From contig OY282369.1 in the NCBI GenBank assembly GCA_958295735.1, positions 2,332,983 through 2,396,982 of the forward strand: DNA of 64,000 nucleotides. Direction: 5' to 3'. The position numbers and the translations under genes are program-made. Positions 26,584 to 35,128 of the stretch are shown here, piece after piece. This stretch comes from an uncultured Candidatus Cenarchaeum sp. (GTDB taxonomy: Archaea > Thermoproteota > Nitrososphaeria > Nitrososphaerales > Nitrosopumilaceae). A model generated the notes under the pieces. That model was not told the DNA's origin. It did not search any database and saw only the letters and a program-made list of their open reading frames with translations. Positions within the stretch are counted from its first letter, which is position 1. Each line of letters begins with the position of its first letter.

Positions 26584-27825
26584 CTAGTCGAAAACCGGAG
26601 TCACGCCCATCTCGGACGTTATCTGGTTGATGGGCGTGTGGTACCTTCCCCACCAATCGTAGGTGGTTGCGATTCCGTACAGATCGCCGTTGTCTGTGAG
26701 CTCGACTACCGTGCCCCCGCTGTCGCCATGTTCAAACACCGCGTTGGATCTGACCAGGCCGCGGACATACTCGTCTTCCCAAAAGTGTATGACTGTTACG
26801 TCGACTGCCGAAACTATCCCGTTGTCAGCACCGCCAGCGTAACCCGTCTTTAGGATCGAGTCGTTTTGCTGCTGGTGCGCCGTCGTAGTCTTGGTAATCG
26901 TGTGTATTCCCGCGGCGAACACCTTGTTGTCGACCACGCTGGGGTCTATCGTGGTTATCCACGCGCAATCGCAGTAGGTGCCCCAATAAAATTTTTCGGT
27001 GTGTACCGTTCCAATGCTGGCGCCCGAGCTATCGGTCACAGTTCTGCCGAGTTTTCCGTCTGCACAGTGGCCCGCGGTAATCCATCCCAAGAGAGAACCC
27101 TTTTTTGCCTGAAAACCGAAACTGCAATGCTCGCCGCCGCCGGTTACTATTATGTGGTTCCCCCCAATTATCGGCGTGCATCTTGTTTGGTCGCACGCCA
27201 GCGGTTCCGCCACGGTGGAGTAGACGACGTGCCAGTCAGCATCGTGCGGCATCATCTCCTTGAGTTCGTCCACTATCTGGTCGATGTTCGTAGAATTCGC
27301 GATGTCCTTGTTCAATCCTATCTGGATCTCTTGGCTGGCTATGTCTATGCCTATGCTTGTGACGAACTTTATGGCGTGGGTGTTGTTGCCAGCGTTGGTG
27401 GAATTTAGCAGGTTTTCTTCAAAGGCGTTTCGCTGTGCGGCCAATTTGTCCAGTTTTGCCCGCGGTATGTCCTTGTCGTGGTTGCTTCTTTCAATCTCGT
27501 CCAGTTCGGACTTTATTTCGCCGATCCTCTCGCCGAACCTTTTCCTTTCGCTTTCGTCGGCCCCGGCCTTTAGTTTTTCCTGCAGGTCCTTTTCTTCGGC
27601 GTCCAGCTCGGTGATTTTCTTCAAGGTCAGCGTGAGATCCTCCTTTTCTTGGGCTCTCTCCAGGGTCTTCTCCCTCGGGTTTCTGTCCTCTAACGCCTCC
27701 GCAGGATTCGTCCCGGAAAAGGGCGCATCGCCGCTTGCCGCTTCCGCATAACTCAGCGTGCCGAACGGCAAAACCGCCGCGACAGCCAAAGCAAGAAGAA
27801 CAATCCCCGCGTTTTTGCAGGTCAC
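26584..27825 (-). CDS. secreted chymotrypsin-like (S1) serine protease, cassette 3
   Basis: A 413-residue protein. GTG start at 27825 (GTGACCTGCAAAAAC), 25 bases from the TATA at 27847. Signal peptide 1-29 (MTCKNAGIVLLALAVAAVLP...SYAEAA), with the same MTCKN leader as cassette 2. Residues 45-140 form a charged coiled-coil-like propeptide region. The catalytic domain (about 200-413) has H253 (ITAGHC), D286 (YCDCAWI) and S369 (EHGDSGGTV), the order and context of streptogrisin/alpha-lytic-type S1 proteases, with paired cysteines C211/C216, C234/C254 and C285/C287. It would cleave proteins outside the cell; the substrate is unknown. The adjacent membrane gene suggests a dedicated partner or self-protection. 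S1 proteases are uncommon in archaea. Confidence 0.85.
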   Translation of the reverse strand: MTCKNAGIVLLALAVAAVLPFGTLSYAEAASGDAPFSGTNPAEALEDRNPREKTLERAQEKEDLTLTLKKITELDAEEKDLQEKLKAGADESERKRFGERIGEIKSELDEIERSNHDKDIPRAKLDKLAAQRNAFEENLLNSTNAGNNTHAIKFVTSIGIDIASQEIQIGLNKDIANSTNIDQIVDELKEMMPHDADWHVVYSTVAEPLACDQTRCTPIIGGNHIIVTGGGEHCSFGFQAKKGSLLGWITAGHCADGKLGRTVTDSSGASIGTVHTEKFYWGTYCDCAWITTIDPSVVDNKVFAAGIHTITKTTTAHQQQNDSILKTGYAGGADNGIVSAVDVTVIHFWEDEYVRGLVRSNAVFEHGDSGGTVVELTDNGDLYGIATTYDWWGRYHTPINQITSEMGVTPVFD

Positions 27826-27837
27826 TGTTGACTCTGC

Positions 27838-27860
27838 GCCCCCGCGTTATATAAGGCGAT
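27838..27860 (-). promoter_or_regulatory. cassette promoter P3
   Basis: Minus strand CCTTATATAACGCGGGGGCG then CAG; TATA at 27847-27854. Same core as P1 and P2 with a similar downstream CG-A/C-AG block. Confidence 0.75.
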
Positions 27861-27867
27861 ATATCCC

Positions 27868-28085
27868 GTTATGGCGTGCCTCCGCCGCGCGTCCGCCCGC
27901 CCGCGATCGCGCCGGGGGTCGCCGGCCGCCCGGAAAAACCCCCGCATCCCGGCGGTTGACGCTCCGGCAGCGGCGGCCGCCCGCCCCCGCCTCTGGCGGG
28001 CGCGCCCTGGCGCCCCCGCCCCGCGCGGGGCGCCGGATCGCCGCGCGGCGGCGGGGCGGGCGCGCGCCGGGCAACAGCGCCGCCC
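27868..28085. other. module upstream of the protease cassette
   Basis: TATGGCGTGCCTCCGCCGCG and the following 70 bases recur at 6955-7045. The rest is GC-rich with no gene. GGGTATAAACGG near 28093 looks like a plus-strand TATA with no clear product. Confidence 0.45.
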
Positions 28086-28179
28086 CCGCGGTGGGTATAA
28101 ACGGGGCCTCGTGGCATCGGGCGCGGATCGTAATGCGCGGGGAGCGTCCGCCCGTCCTCGGGCCGGAGTTTTTGCGAGG

Positions 28180-28289
28180 ATGCGCGCGCGCGGTTTTTTC
28201 CGCGCGCCCGGCAGCCCGCAAGAAAGTCATGCAGCGGACTAAACGCCTTGAATGCGCGCGCGCGGTTTTTTCCGCGCGCCCGGCAGCCC
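28180..28289. repeat. 38-bp direct repeat with hairpins
   Basis: The same 38 bases, beginning ATGCGCGCGCGCGG, occur at 28180 and 28252. Each contains GCGCGCGG-TTTTTT-CCGCGCGC, a stem with a T loop. Confidence 0.8.
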
Positions 28290-28374
28290 CGCGCCGCGGC
28301 CGGCCGCCGTGCGGGACGGCGCGCCCGGCCGGGGGGCGCGAGGCTTGACGGGCGGCGCCCGCTACGGGAACCTG

Positions 28375-29196
28375 ATGTCGTACAAGCACTACGCGCGCCC
28401 GGCCGCGTACGGGCTGTGCGGGAGCGGGGCGGCCAAGCGCAGGACCAGGCACCAGGACGGCATGCGGGAGATGCTGCGGGCCATGTTCGGGCACGGTGAG
28501 TGCACCACTTGGAACATGGCGAAGATCAGCCTCCGCACCGGGGACGCCTCGCTCGTCAGGGCCAAGGAAAAGGAGTACCGGAGGCTGCTCCTCGGGAGGC
28601 GCGATGCGAAAAGGCGGCCGGGCGGCATGCTTGACTCGGGCCTGGTGGTCCGGAGCGGCGGCGGGGCCCCCAGCAGGTACCGGCTCTCGCTGCACGGCAT
28701 CATGTACTGCATCGATGCCATGGATCCCGACGATGCGGAGATCGACGGCATGGCGCGCGCCCACGCCGGCGCGCTCCCGCGGGTGTTCGGCAGGTGGGGC
28801 GAGCTCGTGTCCGCGCTGGGCGGCGGCGCGTACACGCCCCTGCGCGTCATGTCCAAGGGCCTCCTGCTGGACAACCCACGGACGGCGGGGGAGGGCGGGG
28901 GCGCGCCGCTGTACGAGCTCATGTCGTTCCTGCACGCCGAGTACGGCGGGAGCTACGAGTCGATCCGGGAGCCCGAGCTGGCGGAGCAGGTGTCGTACTG
29001 GTTCTACACATTCCTGCTGTATCCGGGGGCGGCCGGCGGGGCGGGGCTGGGCGGCGCGCTGGGGGGCGACGGCGAGCTGCGCGGCTGGTACGCCGGGTTC
29101 CTCCGCCGGGCCCGCGGCTACTACGAGGAGAGGCTGCGCGCCATGCGCCGCGGGCTGCCCGCCGCGGGCCTGCGCGCTACCTCGAGTGCCTCCTGA
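28375..29196 (+). CDS. hypothetical protein with winged-helix-like N-terminus
   Basis: A 273-residue protein from ATG 28375 (MSYKHYARPAAYGLCGSG); TTG 28345 is an alternative start. Residues 20-120 read like a winged helix: MLRAMFGHGECTTWNMAK, then EKEYRRLLLGRRD, GMLDSGLVVRSG and SRYRLSLHGIMYCIDAM. A similar pattern occurs in thaumarchaeal HTH proteins as I remember them. The C-terminal half (Ala/Gly-rich, ELAEQVSYWFYTFLLYPG) is unassigned. The 3' end overlaps the convergent response regulator by 20 bases. It may be a regulator; the target is unknown. Confidence 0.6.
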   Translation: MSYKHYARPAAYGLCGSGAAKRRTRHQDGMREMLRAMFGHGECTTWNMAKISLRTGDASLVRAKEKEYRRLLLGRRDAKRRPGGMLDSGLVVRSGGGAPSRYRLSLHGIMYCIDAMDPDDAEIDGMARAHAGALPRVFGRWGELVSALGGGAYTPLRVMSKGLLLDNPRTAGEGGGAPLYELMSFLHAEYGGSYESIREPELAEQVSYWFYTFLLYPGAAGGAGLGGALGGDGELRGWYAGFLRRARGYYEERLRAMRRGLPAAGLRATSSAS

Positions 29197-29542
29197 TCGC
29201 CTCTTCGAGTTCCACGGCCCCGACGGGCTTGCTGAGCATCCCGGCAAGCGACCTGGACTTGGCCTCCCTGTACAGCCCGTCGTCCACGGCGTAGGCGGAC
29301 GTGAGGACGACCCTGGCGCCAGGATCCTGCTTCATTATGCGGAGGAACGTCTCGTACCCGTCGATTCCCGGCATCCTGAAGTCGAGCAGCACGAGATCCG
29401 GCTCGTACTCGGCGTACTTTTCGACCGCCTCCCTGCCGCCGGAGGCCTGGATCGTGCGGTGGCCGCCGCTGATCAGGGCGAGCTGGAGCGACTCGAGAAA
29501 GTCCCCGTCGTCGTCGACGACCAGGATCCTCTTGCCCGGCAT
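29177..29542 (-). CDS. CheY-like single-domain response regulator
   Basis: A 121-residue receiver domain: acidic pocket D10-D11, phospho-acceptor D54 (LVLLDFRMPG), T81 (LTSAYA) and K105 (LSKPVG). There is no output domain. Its ATG shares the A of the kinase stop codon (TGATG at 29542), so translation is coupled to the kinase gene. It probably acts by protein interaction, for example with transcription or motility machinery. Confidence 0.9.
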   Translation of the reverse strand: MPGKRILVVDDDGDFLESLQLALISGGHRTIQASGGREAVEKYAEYEPDLVLLDFRMPGIDGYETFLRIMKQDPGARVVLTSAYAVDDGLYREAKSRSLAGMLSKPVGAVELEEAIRRHSR

Positions 29543-30783
29543 CAGCCGACCCTCCCGGCGGGGAGGCTGACCGTGAACGTGACCGGATCGTTGCGGGCGG
29601 ATATGCCGCCCCCGTGCAGGCGCACCACGTTCCTGCAGCTGGTCAGGCCCAGGCCCGTCCCCCGCATCTTGGTGGTGAACAGGGGCTCGAATATCCTGGG
29701 CAGATCCCCTTCCGGTATCCGCGGCCCGGAGTTCTCGAACTCCAGCGTGACGGATCCGCCGCCCTCCGACAGCCTGACTGTTATGCCCCCGCCGCGCCCG
29801 CCCATGGCCTGGATCGCGTTGAGCACGAGGTTGGCGAACACGAACTCCATCTTGTCCGGATCGCACAGGACCTCCGCGTCGCCCCCCGGCAGCGCCACCA
29901 CCACGTTGCGCGGGACATCCACGGCGCCCAGCGACGACTCCAGCATCCCCCGCACGGACCTCTTCTCCTTGACGAGCGGGACGTCGCGCACGTGGTTGAG
30001 CACCCCGTCGATCTGATGCGACATGCGCCTCACGGAGCGGTCTATCAGGTCGAGGGCGCGGCCGGAGGCGGCCCCGCCGCCCCGCGCGCCCCTGATCGCG
30101 GTAGCCGAGTTCATGATCGTCCCCAGCGGGTTCTTCATGTCGTGCGCCATCGCGGAGGCCAGCTCGCCCACGGCGGCGAACTTTTCCGCCCTGACCGCCT
30201 GGGCGGCGTGCCTGCCGAACGCCCTCAGGATGAGGTAGATCATGAGCACGTGTATGGCCACGTTGCCGAACCCGAGCGCCGTCTGCAGCAGCATGAGGCC
30301 GGAGGACAGCGTGTCGACGTCCCTGCCCAGCTTTTCCGTGAGCGCGTCGGAGAGGCTTATCAGATCGCCGCCCGCCGCCTCCGGGACCGGCGCGGCCCCC
30401 CCGCCCCGCCCGGATGCCATGCCGCGGATCTCGCCGCTGTACCGCCCGAACGCCTCCCACACGGCATCCCAGTCCGCCCCGAAGCGGGGCGGGACGGGGT
30501 CGATCTCCACGCCGGCGGACGACCCCCCCGTCTTGAGGAACAGGATGTTGGCCTCCAGATCCCCGAGAGCCGCCAAGACGCGGCCGTAGTCGTCGCCGTG
30601 CAGCATCGCGCGGTGCGCCTCGGCCTGCACCACGATCGTCAGCATCCTGTTCTTGCCGGCCACGTTGACGACGTTTCCCGCCAGCCGGGTCTGCGACTCA
30701 AAGTGCACTATGGCCACGAAGCTCGCGACGATCAGTACTATCTGCACCGCGACCATGCATGTGATCTTGTGCCTGAATTTCAC
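29542..30783 (-). CDS. membrane sensor histidine kinase with PilJ-like input domain
   Basis: A 413-residue protein from GTG 30783, which lies 25 bases after a CATTTTATTGG box. TM1 at about 10-27 (MVAVQIVLIVASFVAIVHF). The outer region begins NVVNVAGKNRMLTIVVQAEA, the signature of PilJ-type sensor domains. TM2 at about 165-187. The kinase core has the H box with H214 (MAHDMKNPLGT), the N box with N322 (NLVLNAIQAMGG), NSGPRIPEGD, FEPLFTTK and GTGLGL (375-380). It phosphorylates itself and presumably the regulator encoded just downstream. The ligand is unknown. A longer open frame upstream to 32046 is GC-driven and not supported. Confidence 0.9.
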   Translation of the reverse strand: MKFRHKITCMVAVQIVLIVASFVAIVHFESQTRLAGNVVNVAGKNRMLTIVVQAEAHRAMLHGDDYGRVLAALGDLEANILFLKTGGSSAGVEIDPVPPRFGADWDAVWEAFGRYSGEIRGMASGRGGGAAPVPEAAGGDLISLSDALTEKLGRDVDTLSSGLMLLQTALGFGNVAIHVLMIYLILRAFGRHAAQAVRAEKFAAVGELASAMAHDMKNPLGTIMNSATAIRGARGGGAASGRALDLIDRSVRRMSHQIDGVLNHVRDVPLVKEKRSVRGMLESSLGAVDVPRNVVVALPGGDAEVLCDPDKMEFVFANLVLNAIQAMGGRGGGITVRLSEGGGSVTLEFENSGPRIPEGDLPRIFEPLFTTKMRGTGLGLTSCRNVVRLHGGGISARNDPVTFTVSLPAGRVG

Positions 30784-30802
30784 CGCCCCCCGCACGCGGG
30801 CA

Positions 30803-30815
30803 GCCAATAAAATGC
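30803..30815 (-). promoter_or_regulatory. TATA box of the kinase-regulator operon
   Basis: Minus strand GCATTTTATTGGC, about 25 bases before GTG 30783. Confidence 0.6.
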
Positions 30816-30819
30816 TTGG

Positions 30820-31950
30820 CGCGCCGCCAGGATGCGGGCTCGGGCCAGGACCGAAACTGCGCCTGGCGACGGCGAGCCACTCCCCGATCTCGCGCCCGGA
30901 TCGCGGCGGGCGCGAGTCTGCGCGCCGCCCGGGCGCGCGCCTGCCCCGCCGCCGCCCGCCGGGCGATCCCCGCGGGGTTTGGGATCCTCCTGCGCGCGCC
31001 TGCCCCGCCCGCCGCCCGCCGCGCCCCCCGACCGCCCCGCCCGCCGCCCGCCGGGCGATCCCCGCGGGGTTTGGGATCCTTCTGCGCGCGCCCCGACATC
31101 GCCCGCCGATCCGGCGCCATGCGCGGGTCGACGCTGCCGGGGCGCCGCCCGGCAGGTCCGCCACGGTCGGGCAGGCGGCCGCTGCCGCTGAAGCCGGCGG
31201 CCGCCCCGTCCCGGAGCCGGGCGGGCGCGCGAGCCCGGATGCGGGAGAATTGAAGGCGCACCAGTAGGGCCAGGCCCAATGGCGGGGGCCTGGTGTGCCC
31301 CGTTCGGGGTCGCGAAGCATCATGACGACTGCCCGGGGCGCGAGCACCGCTCGACGACGTGACCGCCGCGGCGCGCTCGGCGCGAAGCATAATGACGACT
31401 GCCCGGGGCGCGAGCGCGCCGTTCTTGCGGCGGGCGCGCCCGGCGATCGAGAGCGTCTCGCCCCCCGCCGCGGTGATCCTGCGGCGCGCGCCGCGCCGCA
31501 GCACCACGTTGCCGCGCATGCCTGGCTCGGCGGGGTCGTCGTAGGGCGACATGCCGGGGTATCCCAGTAATGCGAGCATGCGCGGCACGGCGCCGGGGAG
31601 GCGCGTCCTCGGCCCGCCGTCCGGTTGCGCACGCCATGCCGCGGATCTCGCGGGCCAGGCGTGTGCCGGCCAGCGTCCTCGGCGCCTTCGCGCCGCGTAT
31701 CTCGCGGTATAATTCTAGGAGCCGTTCGCGCCCCGCCCCGTCCCCGCATCGCCGCCGGCGGCCCCGCCCGCGGCGGCGGCCCCGCCCGCGGCACGCCGGC
31801 ACCGCCGCGCCGGCCGGGCAGCCCGTCGCGCGCCCCGGCGTCCGTCCCCCCGCGGCGCTGCTTCGGGTACCCGCGCCGGTGTTCGGGAGGAACTCCGCCC
31901 CCGCCTTTGCTCTTCGCCCTTATTGCCATGCCCCTGCGTCGGGGCCGGGG
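30820..31950. other. long GC-rich stretch without a confident gene
   Basis: Minus-strand fragments such as LLELYREIRGAKAPRTLAG and MRGNVVLRRGARRRITAAGG need a frame change and may be a dead gene. Direct repeats: a 50-bp pair beginning GCCGCCCGCCGGGCGATCCC at 30951 and 31043, and a 34-bp pair beginning GCGAAGCATCATGACGACTG at 31312 and 31382. Confidence 0.45.
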
Positions 31951-32043
31951 CTGCTGGCCGCGCACAATCGGGCAGAATCGACCATCGAATCTATTTTTTC
32001 GCGCGTTGGCTGCGCGTGCAAAAGGCACGCCGAAAGCCACAAT

Positions 32044-32072
32044 CAATTGTTATATAACGCGGGCGCGTAGAC
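32044..32072 (+). promoter_or_regulatory. cassette promoter P4
   Basis: GTTATATAACGCGGGCGCGTAG, the same core as P1-P3 but on the plus strand; TATA at 32050-32057, ATG at 32084. Confidence 0.8.
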
Positions 32073-32083
32073 GCCGCAAGAAC

Positions 32084-33220
32084 ATGAATGGCAAGACAAA
32101 ATACGCGATACCGCTCTTGGCGCTGGCGTTCCTGCTTCCAATCGGGCTGGCGGAAGCGCAGAACGCGCCGGGAGGAGAGGAGCCCGAACCGACTGGTCCC
32201 GCCGCGACCGTAAACGAAGACAACAAAGGGCAGGAAATCGACACGATAGAAAAGCTGACGGAGCCGCAAGAGTTTGTGGGACGGCACACAACCGACGCGA
32301 GACAGATTGGGGACTACCTGTACGTCAGGCACACGTACACCAGCGACGAGCTGGGGCATCTCGGGATCGACCGCGTCTTCCGCGAGGAGGTGCACCCAAT
32401 TCCGGCCGCCGCGTCCGGAGAGGAAATCTCACAGTTCGTCAACACTTCGACCACCAGCGAAAACTACACGATGAGCCTTGTCCACGGGGACGACGTTTCC
32501 ACGTTCGACAAAATGCGAATCAACGGCACGGAAATATCCGCGCAGTCGTTCCAGCAGTGGAACATCGTGAAGGCCGAAAAAACCGTCAGCACGCAGATAA
32601 ACAACGTGGACTACTGGCCGGTCTCCCACGAGGATTGGGCCTCCAAAAAATCGGGGCACGCATACCAGTCGTACGATCCGATCAACCTGATTTGGAGCGA
32701 CACGGTTTCCGGATCCGAGACGCTGATGTCGAAGGTAAGCTCCAAAATGCAAAGAGCCGGATGGGATGACATTTGCTTGTCTACCGATCTGTACGTCAAC
32801 ATTGGCGGAACGTGGACAAAGCAGGACAAGCACTATATTGACCAGTTTGGACCATTGCCGTGCTTCCAATACCACATCAGGGCGTGGGAAATCGACGGCA
32901 ACTCCATGATTGGCTCCGCGCACAAGGAAGATGCAGGCATTAAACTCCCCTTCGAAAGGATCGACCTGCGGCACACCTACCGCTCCGGTAACAGCTACAC
33001 AGAACAGCGTGTGTCTTACTTGCTACCGGCATACCACTCCCTGACCGGCTTCGACGTTGCCGAGGACGAGGCTGCGGGCGAGTTTGCCGGCGGCTGCTGG
33101 AGCGTTGCAAAGGATTCGCACTACCTTGGAAACCAATACACCAGAGAGACGATAAGGTTCGGCAGTGTTGAGAATACGGCAAGCAACAACGGTTACGCAA
33201 CGGTCATCCGTTGCTCCTAA
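32084..33220 (+). CDS. cassette 4 secreted protein
   Basis: A 378-residue protein from ATG 32084, about 30 bases after the TATA. Signal peptide 1-26 (MNGKTKYAIPLLALAFLLPI...AEAQ). The mature part starts acidic and Pro-rich (GGEEPEPTGPAATVNED), then shows a beta-rich domain with Trp/Tyr-rich segments (VDYWPVSHEDWASKK, INLIWSDTVSGS) and four cysteines (DDICLS, LPCFQYH, GGCWSVA, VIRCS). Residues about 303-317 (NSYTEQRVSYLLPAY) are the variable patch against cassette 5 (PSHTERDISTMLGGY), and a smaller change follows near the end (RFGSVE/RNGGVE). No family recognised. Followed after 12 bases by a membrane gene. Confidence 0.75.
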   Translation: MNGKTKYAIPLLALAFLLPIGLAEAQNAPGGEEPEPTGPAATVNEDNKGQEIDTIEKLTEPQEFVGRHTTDARQIGDYLYVRHTYTSDELGHLGIDRVFREEVHPIPAAASGEEISQFVNTSTTSENYTMSLVHGDDVSTFDKMRINGTEISAQSFQQWNIVKAEKTVSTQINNVDYWPVSHEDWASKKSGHAYQSYDPINLIWSDTVSGSETLMSKVSSKMQRAGWDDICLSTDLYVNIGGTWTKQDKHYIDQFGPLPCFQYHIRAWEIDGNSMIGSAHKEDAGIKLPFERIDLRHTYRSGNSYTEQRVSYLLPAYHSLTGFDVAEDEAAGEFAGGCWSVAKDSHYLGNQYTRETIRFGSVENTASNNGYATVIRCS

Positions 33221-33232
33221 CTTTTTTTACTC

Positions 33233-33508
33233 ATGCTAACCAGGCGCGGTTTTGTAAAGTGGGGGCTGGCGGCGGCGCTGCCCGTCGTAATTACGGCCAT
33301 ATTAGTACACTCACTTCCGCTCTTACTTGGTGCGCTTTCGTTTCTTCTTTTTGCGTTGTTTTTTTCAGAGATTTCTGTATTCGCCATCTCCGTTATGGCG
33401 GCATCATTCCTGAACAGATCAAAACGCTTTACGCTGCTGGTCTCGGCCGGAGTGACGTCCGCGTATGCTTGCTTCATATGGTACTGGTCGGCGTCCGGCT
33501 TGTCGTAG
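33233..33508 (+). CDS. cassette 4 membrane partner
   Basis: A 91-residue hydrophobic protein beginning MLTRRGFVKWGLAAALPVVI. Three membrane segments are likely, at about 10-25, 33-56 and 68-83. Compared with cassette 5, the loop and second helix differ densely (HSLPLLLGALSFLLFALFF versus YSLPHGAGVYILFLLFF), as does the C-terminus, while the flanks are identical. It may anchor or neutralise the secreted protein; this is inference. Confidence 0.7.
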   Translation: MLTRRGFVKWGLAAALPVVITAILVHSLPLLLGALSFLLFALFFSEISVFAISVMAASFLNRSKRFTLLVSAGVTSAYACFIWYWSASGLS

Positions 33509-33540
33509 AACACGTATGGCACCACCAAAAAGTTTTTGTG

Positions 33541-33585
33541 ACGGGCTTCTTGAACAGAAACTGCCTAACGTCCAAGTGGAACCGT
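33541..33585. repeat. relic of IS630-type element B
   Basis: GACGGGCTTCTTGAACAGAA and the next 25 bases match the 3' end of the element B transposase (near 20739). Only this scrap remains, next to a copy of element A. Confidence 0.6.
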
Positions 33586-33605
33586 AGCAAACACGATGAA
33601 GAAAT

Positions 33606-34979
33606 AAATTATTCGATAATCCGCGGCCGGCGCGCCCGGCGGATGCCGGTTTTGTGCGCGGTTGCGGCGAGCCGGACCGCCGCGCGGGGGGCGGATCGGG
33701 CCATCCGCGGCGCAGCAAGGCGCGGAGCGGCCGGCATCGCCGCGGAAAAGTGGCGCGGAAGGCCGCGCGCGCGCGGCCGGGGGCGGCCGGGGGCGGCCGG
33801 GGGGCGCCGCGGCCGGCACGCCGGGCAGCCGAACAGCCTAGCGGGCTTCAGCTCCTACGTGCGGAATGTCTCGCGTACGTACTCCATCTCCTCGAGCGTC
33901 CCGGAGATCTTGCCGGCGAGCGCGCGCTTGATCGCCCGCCACAGCACCTCGATCGTGTCCATCTCCGGCGCGTGCGGAAGCAAGTACTCCAGAATAATCT
34001 CCCGTCGGGGGATTCCGGGAACTTTTCGACCTTCGCCGACTTGTGGTACGATGCGTTGTCCACGAACAACGGCATCTTGACGAATTTGTCGCGGGCGCGC
34101 CCCAGAAAGTCGATGCAGTTGTCGGCGTTCGCCTTGCCGTAGAACACGTAGAAGAACACGCCCGCTACCAGGATCCCGAAGATCTGCCCCTTTTCCCGCG
34201 TCGGGCAAGAGCGGGACAGGGCAGCGATGACGAGCCGGAACTGCCCGTAGCCGGGCCTGTTCTGGGCCTTTTCTATGCCGGCATTGTCGCCGTCCGCCGC
34301 CGTGTGGCACTCCGCCGCCTTTTTCCGCGCGAGCTCGCCCGCGCGCTACTTGAACTCTTCCTGCTTTTTCTTAGAGGCGGCGCCCGGGTTCCTCGGCCGC
34401 GGCTTCCTCCGCGAGAACTTCAGCCTTTTGAGGATGTCCCGCATCCCCGACTTGCTCTACTCCGCGCCGAACTTCTGCTTGACATGCAGACTGGCGAGGT
34501 CGGAGTTCCACTGGCCGGACCCGAAGCCGCACCGCTCGGGGCCCTTGTCGAGATCCGCCGCGAGCTGCTTGATCTGGGCCCCGTCCGGGCGGCATTTCCT
34601 CCCGCGCCCCTCGCGCTCGCCCCTCGCGCGTATGCCCTCATCCAGGGCCCGCGCCAGCCAGTTGTGCGCGGCGGACCCGCGCCGGTCGACGTTGGCGGCA
34701 ATCTTGCCTGCCGTCTTGCCCGCCTTCCTCTGCGTGTGGGCGGACAGCCTGTCGCGCCACCTGGTGTCCTTCTCCTGCTTGTAGCACCGCTTCAGGTACG
34801 CCATGCAGGTGTTGGGGAGGAACCCTGCCCTCTTCGCCTTAATCGCCGGTCCTGCCACGGTCCCGCATCGCGGCCCGGGTTGTCAACTGTGCGTGCCAAG
34901 AATAATCACAAATCGGTGAATTTTCTTGCGTCCCGCCGCGGCATCCGTTGGGCGCTCCGGCCACAGGTCGTCGAATAAT
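33606..34979. mobile_element. IS630-type element A, copy 2 (degenerate)
   Basis: Inverted ends TTATTCGATAATCCGCGGCC (33609) and TCGTCGAATAAT (34968-34979) match copy 1 at 5131-6525. It separates the two 1.55-kb cassette duplicates. Confidence 0.75.
33855..34858 (-). pseudogene. IS630-family transposase (element A), frameshifted
   Basis: The N-terminal 133 codons from 34858 (MAGPAIKAKRAGFLPNTCMA) end at a stop. The catalytic half survives in other frames at 34310-33855, with FVDNASYHKSAKVEKF and TIEVLWRAIKRALAGKI, and ends YVRETFRT. At least two frameshifts. It shows what the C-terminus of copy 1 looked like before its stop mutation. Confidence 0.8.
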
Positions 34980-35088
34980 CCCCTTCGTCGTTTTTACTAT
35001 GGCCGCGCACAATCGGGCAGAATCGGCCGGCGGCGCATTTTTTTCGCGCGTTGGCTGCGCGTGCAAAAGGCACGCCGAAAGCCACAAT

Positions 35089-35117
35089 CAATTGTTATAT
35101 AACGCGGGCGCGTAGAC
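35089..35117 (+). promoter_or_regulatory. cassette promoter P5
   Basis: Same as P4; TATA at 35095-35102, ATG at 35129. Confidence 0.8.
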
Positions 35118-35128
35118 GCCGCAAGAAC

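Larger units (their letters stand above)
31956..33510. repeat. 1.55-kb duplication, copy 1 (cassette 4)
   Basis: Matches 35001-36545 in direct orientation from GGCCGCGCACAATCGGGCAG through the small membrane gene. About 0.9 kb of the secreted gene is identical before a 43-base patch with about half the bases changed. Confidence 0.9.

Noticed and set aside
29542-32046. 834-residue version of the sensor kinase
   Set aside because: The extension beyond GTG 30783 is Arg/Pro/Gly-rich, crosses direct repeats and ignores a good TATA box at the shorter start.
32984-33040. Diversity-generating retroelement as cause of the variable patch
   Set aside because: Differences are not restricted to one template base such as adenine, and no reverse transcriptase gene is seen in the window.
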